Source: Spiractinospora alimapuensis
Lineage (GTDB): Bacteria > Actinomycetota > Actinomycetes > Streptosporangiales > Streptosporangiaceae
Assembly (NCBI RefSeq): GCF_018437505.1
Contig: NZ_CP072467.1
Coordinates: 4,302,010 to 4,366,009 of the forward strand
Direction of reading: 5' to 3'
DNA length: 64,000 bases
Shown: piece by piece, positions 60,259 through 64,000 of the stretch
Layout of the letters: each line of letters starts with the position of its first letter
Numbering within the stretch: position 1 is the first letter of the stretch
The notes under the pieces: model-generated
Seen by the model: the letters and a program-made list of their open reading frames with translations, nothing else
Told to the model about the DNA's origin: nothing
Database searches by the model: none
Position numbers and translations under genes: made by a program

Positions 60259-61131
60259 GTGCGAATGACCGGGCTGACGCCCCTGGACGGGGAGGCGTTG
60301 CGTTCGGCGACGGTGTACCCGGGCGGACTGTGGCGGGACCTGACCGTGGTGGACGCCACCGGGTCCACCAACACCGACCTGGTGGAGCGGGCCCGCGAGG
60401 GTGCGCCCGAGGGGACCGTGCTCGTCACGGAACACCAGCAGGCGGGCCGTGGTCGCCTGGACCGTACGTTCGTCACTCCGCCGCGCGTTGCCCTCACCTT
60501 CTCGGTCCTGTTGCGTCCCGAGGTGCCGCCGACCCGGCTCGGCTGGCTGCCCCTGCTCATGGGGCTGGCGGTGGTACGAGGAATCGCCGAGGTCAGCGGC
60601 CTGCCCACCTGGTCCCAGCGGGGGAAGGGCGGCACAGGTCACGGCGCGGCATTGGGTCTCAAGTGGCCCAACGACGTGCTGGCCGGGCCACCCGACGACG
60701 AACGCAAGCTTGTCGGCATCCTCGCCGAAACGGCGACCGTCGGCGACACCCCGCCCGCGATCGTGGTGGGCGCCGGAACCAACGTGCACCAGAGCGCCGA
60801 GGAGCTCCCCACCCCCCGAGCGACGTCGCTGTGGGAGCAGACCGGCGAGCACGTCGACCGTGGCCGTCTGCTGCGCGCCATCCTGGCCGCGCTGGCTGAG
60901 GAGTACACAGCCTGGGTCGACGCCGCCGGCGACCCCGAACGCTCCGGGCTCGGGGACCGCTACCGCGCCGAGTGCTCCACGCTCGGCCGTCCGGTCCGGA
61001 TCCACCTGCCGGCCGGTGGGAACGTCGAGGCCACGGCGCGCGACGTCGACGCAGGGGGACGCCTCGTGGTCAGCCGTGACGACGGCGGCAGCGAGACCTT
61101 CAGCGCCGGGGACATCGTCCACCTGCGCTGA
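60259..61131 (+). CDS. birA: Biotin-[acetyl-CoA-carboxylase] ligase
   Basis: A 290-residue monofunctional ligase. VDATGSTNTDL, the biotin/AMP loop AGRGRLDRTF (usual GRGRxGR with D for G), GLKWPNDVL with the catalytic Lys, and KLVGILAE are the class motifs; an SH3-like C-terminal domain (LGRPVRIHLPAGG) follows. No N-terminal HTH is present, so it cannot act as a repressor. GTG 60259 or ATG 60265 could start it (GGGGAG upstream). It biotinylates the BCCP of the carboxylase encoded 5-6 kb upstream. Confidence 0.95.
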   Translation: MRMTGLTPLDGEALRSATVYPGGLWRDLTVVDATGSTNTDLVERAREGAPEGTVLVTEHQQAGRGRLDRTFVTPPRVALTFSVLLRPEVPPTRLGWLPLLMGLAVVRGIAEVSGLPTWSQRGKGGTGHGAALGLKWPNDVLAGPPDDERKLVGILAETATVGDTPPAIVVGAGTNVHQSAEELPTPRATSLWEQTGEHVDRGRLLRAILAALAEEYTAWVDAAGDPERSGLGDRYRAECSTLGRPVRIHLPAGGNVEATARDVDAGGRLVVSRDDGGSETFSAGDIVHLR

Positions 61132-61380
61132 GGGAGCGCGACCCCTGGGCGGGGGTGCCGGCCGCGTCGTCGACGCCGAGCCCGGCGCGGACAGGGAGCC
61201 CGCAGCACGGGGCACTCCTGGTGGCGGCGTGCGCGGGGGTGTGCGGGCAAGGCACACACGCGGGTGGTCAGGAGCCGCGGGAGACGAGCCCGCCGAGGTT
61301 TCCGTCGATCAACGAGGGCCGCTCGGGGGCCCGCTCGCCACGATTCCAGTTCGCGGGGTGCGCGGCGTGTGGGGGCGCAC

Positions 61381-61600
61381 GAGCAGTGTCCCCGCGCGGG
61401 GAGCGGACCTACAGCGGGCCGGTGGGGAAGGTGGGGCCGGAGGCCCAGTTGGGAACATCCCCGCGCGCGGGGAGCAGACAGCGTCGCAGGGCACCTGTTC
61501 CCTGTCGCCTTGGACCATCCCCGCGCGGGGAACAGACCTGGATCGCCTTCGGGATCGAGGCTGGTACGTGGGACCACCCCCACGCGTGCGGGGCAAGGAT
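61381..61600 (-). CRISPR. CRISPR array 2, degenerate, inverted relative to array 1, 4 repeats
   Basis: Repeat-like units lie at 61381-61408, 61451-61479, 61511-61537 and 61570-61600. The best, 61451-61479, reads on the minus strand GTCTGCTCCCCGCGCGCGGG then GATGTTCCC, one mismatch from repeat 1 of array 1. Two units lack 2 bp in the centre. Intervening sequences are 42, 31 and 32 bp. Erosion suggests an old, inactive array. No cas gene is adjacent. Confidence 0.8.
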
Positions 61601-62133
61601 CCCCCTGGGTGCCCCACGGTGCTTCTCCAGCGGAACCCCGCGGACCGATGGGGTATCTGAGCGATGGTGACCACCGACGTCCCAGCCGGCCCCAGGCACC
61701 CGAACCCGTGGGGGTGTCGGCGCTCGTCCTGGCTGGAGTGGTGGGTTTTTCTGGGCTTGGCCGCGCGGGGCGTACTCGTGACCGTTGGCGGTCGGGTCAC
61801 CGCGTTCGGTCCGCCACCGCGCCACGTGTACTAGAGGCCGTGCGCCCATGGGCCCCAGGCCAGGATGACGCCGCATGCGTGCCCTCCCGTTACTCCTCCC
61901 GACCCCAACGTGTACCTGGCGGGGGCGGAGCCCACCCAGCCTCCACGGAGGCCCGAGACGCGGGCTCTTCCGGGCCGGGAAGCCCCGCCGCATCCCCCTG
62001 TGCGGGTCCCGGCCGCTCGCCGGAGCGGTGCCTCCCACGCCACCCACCACAACAAGTGCCCACAAACACCGCCGAGGCCAGCTCACGCGGGAAAACTCTC
62101 CGATAGTGGAGGTTCTGGAGCGTGACCATGGTT

Positions 62134-62139
62134 TAGATT
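62134..62139 (+). promoter_or_regulatory. -10 element TAGATT of the PH-domain gene
   Basis: TAGATT is 6 nt before GTG 62146 (or 3 nt before GTG 62143). The spacing supports GTG 62146 as the start of a leaderless message. Confidence 0.45.
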
Positions 62140-62145
62140 GGAGTG

Positions 62146-62661
62146 GTGGGTTCTGCGAAGCGCTACCTTGCCGACGACGAGCGGTTGGTGCATGCGACCC
62201 GTCAGCACTGGTGTCTGCTCATCGGCGAGTTCCTGGCGCTGCTCATCATCGTGGCCGTGGTCGCGGTGGGCGTGTGGCTTCTCCCGGCCGGTGAGGACTG
62301 GGCGTCCATCGCCACCTACGTGCTGATCGGCATCGGCGTACTGGCCGTTGTGATCTTCTGGTTCGTCCCGCTGTTGAAGTGGCGCAGCACGCTGTTCATC
62401 CTGAGTGACCGGCGCCTGCTCAAACGGTTCGGGATCATCGCCAAACACGGTCGGGACATCCCGCTGGCGCGGATCAACGACGTCTCGTTCTCGGTCCCGT
62501 TGCTCGGCCGCCTGCTGCGCTACGGCACGCTGCACGTGCAGTCAGCCTCCGAGCAGGGCGTTATGCGGTTCAAGTACGTGCCGCACGCTCGTTGGTTCCA
62601 GAGCACGATCTACAGCCAGGTGGCCGCGGCCCACTCCGAGTCCCCGCGGCATTCGCCGTGA
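62146..62661 (+). CDS. PH-domain (bPH2-like) membrane protein
   Basis: A 171-residue protein starting MGSAKRYLADDERLVHATRQ. Two membrane segments (LIGEFLALLIIVAVVAVGVWLL, in part, and YVLIGIGVLAVVIFWFVPLL) precede a bacterial PH domain: LFILSDRRLLKRFGIIAK, then the conserved DIPLARINDVSF, GTLHVQSASEQG. This is the YdbS/DUF304-like family common in actinobacteria near birA. Function unknown; roles in envelope stress or membrane sensing have been suggested for relatives. Confidence 0.9.
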   Translation: MGSAKRYLADDERLVHATRQHWCLLIGEFLALLIIVAVVAVGVWLLPAGEDWASIATYVLIGIGVLAVVIFWFVPLLKWRSTLFILSDRRLLKRFGIIAKHGRDIPLARINDVSFSVPLLGRLLRYGTLHVQSASEQGVMRFKYVPHARWFQSTIYSQVAAAHSESPRHSP

Positions 62662-62798
62662 GTCGGTTCGTCATGAGGATGGCGCTTGACTGCGACGTCC
62701 GTGCCAGATAAACCGTCAGTGGCGAACACGTGTTCCCGGTGATTCGCCTGTCTCCGCTGCCCAACCAAACCTTCCACGCCTCGAACACGAGAGAACGA

Positions 62799-63797
62799 AT
62801 GTCGCCGCGTTCCGACAAATCAGAGATCGATTCCGCCCTGTTGGGTGGTCCGGCGCGGTACACCCGGGACGAGGCGGTCGCGCGGTCCGGAGTCAGTCCC
62901 GACCTCGCGTTGCGGTTATGGCGGGCGTTGGGCTTCGCCGCGAAGAACGACGGCCAGGCACGCTTCACCGACGCGGACGTGGAGGCGCTGCGGACGGTCT
63001 CCACTCTGTTGGACGCCGGGGTCGTCGATGAGGAAGCCGCGGTGCGCCTGGCCCGCGCCATGGGCCAGTCCCTGGCGCGGATGGCCGAGTGGCAGGTGAG
63101 TGTGCTCGCCACCCTGCCGGACAGCGAGGGCGGGGGGAGTGGGGCCGAGGAGATCGGCCCGCTGCCGGCGCGGGCGAAGGAGCTCCTGCCGGCGATGGAG
63201 TCGTTGATGGCGACGGTGTGGCGCCGGCAGATGGCGGCGGCGGCCTCCCGTACCCTCAGCGCGTGGGAGTCGGCGAAGGACGACACCGCGCCCAACTACT
63301 ACCCGATGGTCGTTGGGTTCGCCGACCTCGTCTCCTACACGACGCTCAGCCGGGACCTCGACGAGATCGGTCTCGCGGCGCTGGTGGAGGAGTTCGAGGG
63401 GACGTCCGCCGACCTGGTGTCGGAGTCCGGTGGGCGGCTGGTGAAGACGCTGGGCGACGAGATCCTGTACGCGGCGGGGACCGCGGAGGCGGCGGCCGAG
63501 ATCGCGCTGCGCCTCGCGGAGGGGATCAAGACGCACGCCGGTGTCCCTGACATTCGGGTGGGCCTCGCCTACGGCCCCGTCCTCGCGGTCCTGGGCGACG
63601 TGTTCGGCACCACCGTCAACCGGGCGAGCCGTCTCACCTCGTTCGCCCAGCCGGGCACGATCCTGGCCGATCAGGACGTGGCGAACCTGTTGAAAGGGGA
63701 TGCCCGATACGAGCTGGTGGGGGTGCGCGAACGCCACGCCCACGGCTTGGGGCGGATCCGTCCCTACGTGCTTCGTCGCGGCGCGGACGGCCGCTGA
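62799..63797 (+). CDS. Class III adenylate/guanylate cyclase with N-terminal regulatory domain
   Basis: A 332-residue protein from ATG 62799 (GAGAGAAC upstream). Residues about 15-110 form an adenylate-cyclase regulatory domain (YTRDEAVARSGVSPDLALRLW, MerR-like in look, then FTDADVEALRTVSTLLDAGV). The cyclase homology domain spans about 165-325: VVGFADLVSYT (first metal Asp with F-A-D), GGRLVKTLGDEILY (second Asp in GDE) and GDVFGTTVNRASRLT. The base-specifying Lys-Asp pair reads K and L/E-I-L near these motifs and was not resolved. It makes cAMP, most likely. Confidence 0.92.
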   Translation: MSPRSDKSEIDSALLGGPARYTRDEAVARSGVSPDLALRLWRALGFAAKNDGQARFTDADVEALRTVSTLLDAGVVDEEAAVRLARAMGQSLARMAEWQVSVLATLPDSEGGGSGAEEIGPLPARAKELLPAMESLMATVWRRQMAAAASRTLSAWESAKDDTAPNYYPMVVGFADLVSYTTLSRDLDEIGLAALVEEFEGTSADLVSESGGRLVKTLGDEILYAAGTAEAAAEIALRLAEGIKTHAGVPDIRVGLAYGPVLAVLGDVFGTTVNRASRLTSFAQPGTILADQDVANLLKGDARYELVGVRERHAHGLGRIRPYVLRRGADGR

Positions 63798-63953
63798 CCA
63801 CACCTCCGCGGAGGCGCGGTGGCGGCGGGCCACGCCCGGGATCCTGTTCCCGGCGGCGAACCCGGTCCGCAGCGGGATCGGCGCGCCCGGTGACGAACCG
63901 GTAGAGCACCTGCGAGGATTGGGAGACCTGCCGTTTGACACGGAGGACGTGAA

Positions 63954-64000
63954 ATGGTCGAGACACCGAGTACCGCAGTCGACCGCGTCGTCACGTCGGG
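63954..64000 (+). CDS. Start of a gene running out of the window
   Basis: ATG 63954 has CGGAGG 7 nt upstream, one of the clearest ribosome sites in the window, and the frame remains open to the end (MVETPSTAVDRVVTS). Fifteen codons are too few to identify a product. Confidence 0.6.
   Translation, partial: MVETPSTAVDRVVTS

Larger units (their letters stand above)
61132..62145 (+). other. Gene-free region holding CRISPR array 2
   Basis: About 1.0 kb between birA and the PH-domain gene. It contains the second CRISPR array (61381-61600). On both sides there are only GC-rich open frames without ribosome sites or family features. TGTGCGGGCAAGGCACACACG near 61240-61260 and other GTGC/GCAC-rich stretches might be eroded repeats. 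Nothing else could be identified. Confidence 0.5.

Noticed and set aside
61132-61380. Additional CRISPR repeats between birA and array 2
   Set aside because: Only loose GTGC/GCAC-rich similarity; no 29-bp unit with the CCCCGC...GCGGGG core.

Overview
The window is chromosomal DNA from a high-GC actinomycete. Evidence: uniformly GC-rich codon use, an actinobacterial 16S-23S-5S rRNA operon, the sucC-sucD / DUF6350 / purN-purH-folD / DUF3017 / icd-mdh gene order, XRE-DUF5753 plus DUF397 regulatory pairs, and an acyl-CoA carboxylase with an epsilon subunit. The 16S sequence and gene content fit the Nocardiopsaceae or a neighbouring family, but I cannot place the genus by eye.

Layout. 1-5.9 kb: tail of a LuxR-type regulator, a MaoC-like dehydratase, a nucleoside hydrolase, a DUF418 membrane protein and the helicase PcrA. 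6.0-11.8 kb: a complete rrn operon without spacer tRNA, with a strong promoter and a perfect hairpin terminator. 11.8-19.9 kb: NSS transporter with its tiny subunit, ornithine-cyclodeaminase-like protein, isochorismatase-family hydrolase, Ser/Thr kinase, an alkylation-repair pair (Ada-AlkA fusion plus Ogt), and a B12-binding protein. 20.2-34.9 kb: TCA-cycle and purine/folate genes (sucCD, purN, purH, folD, icd, mdh). This block is interrupted after folD by an IS481-type element and by an ArsR-SRPBCC pair and an FHA regulator. 35.1-37.6 kb: an actinobacterial signalling module (HATPase, small Cys protein, XRE-DUF5753, two DUF397 proteins) and a P-loop gene remnant. 37.9-48.2 kb: secreted M14 carboxypeptidase, LCP protein, BrkB-type membrane protein, a frameshifted GCS2-family ligase, M20 amidohydrolase, adenosine deaminase and a PH-domain protein. 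48.2-49.1 kb: a convergent intergenic region with no protein gene but with an iron-box-like operator and a 142-bp tandem repeat array. 49.1-56.7 kb: purine nucleoside phosphorylase, an LpdA-type flavoprotein, a Met-rich-tailed exported protein and the acyl-CoA carboxylase genes (alpha frameshifted, epsilon, beta). 57.0-61.6 kb: two type I-E-like CRISPR arrays in opposite orientation flanking ppc and birA, with no cas genes. 62.1-64 kb: PH-domain protein, adenylate cyclase and the start of a further gene.

Functional links. BirA would biotinylate the acyl-CoA carboxylase alpha subunit encoded nearby. Ppc, SucCD, Icd and Mdh serve the TCA cycle and anaplerosis. PurN, PurH and FolD are linked through formyl-folate chemistry. 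Adenosine deaminase, PNP and the nucleoside hydrolase serve purine salvage.

Most unusual items: the noncoding 142-bp repeat array beside an orphan iron box; the IS481 insertion whose CTAG target supplies the stop codons of both folD and the transposase; the inverted CRISPR arrays bracketing ppc-birA; two single frameshifts in otherwise intact enzyme genes; and a recurring promoter layout in which a -10 element (often TAGGCT) lies 6-9 nt before the start codon, implying leaderless mRNAs.
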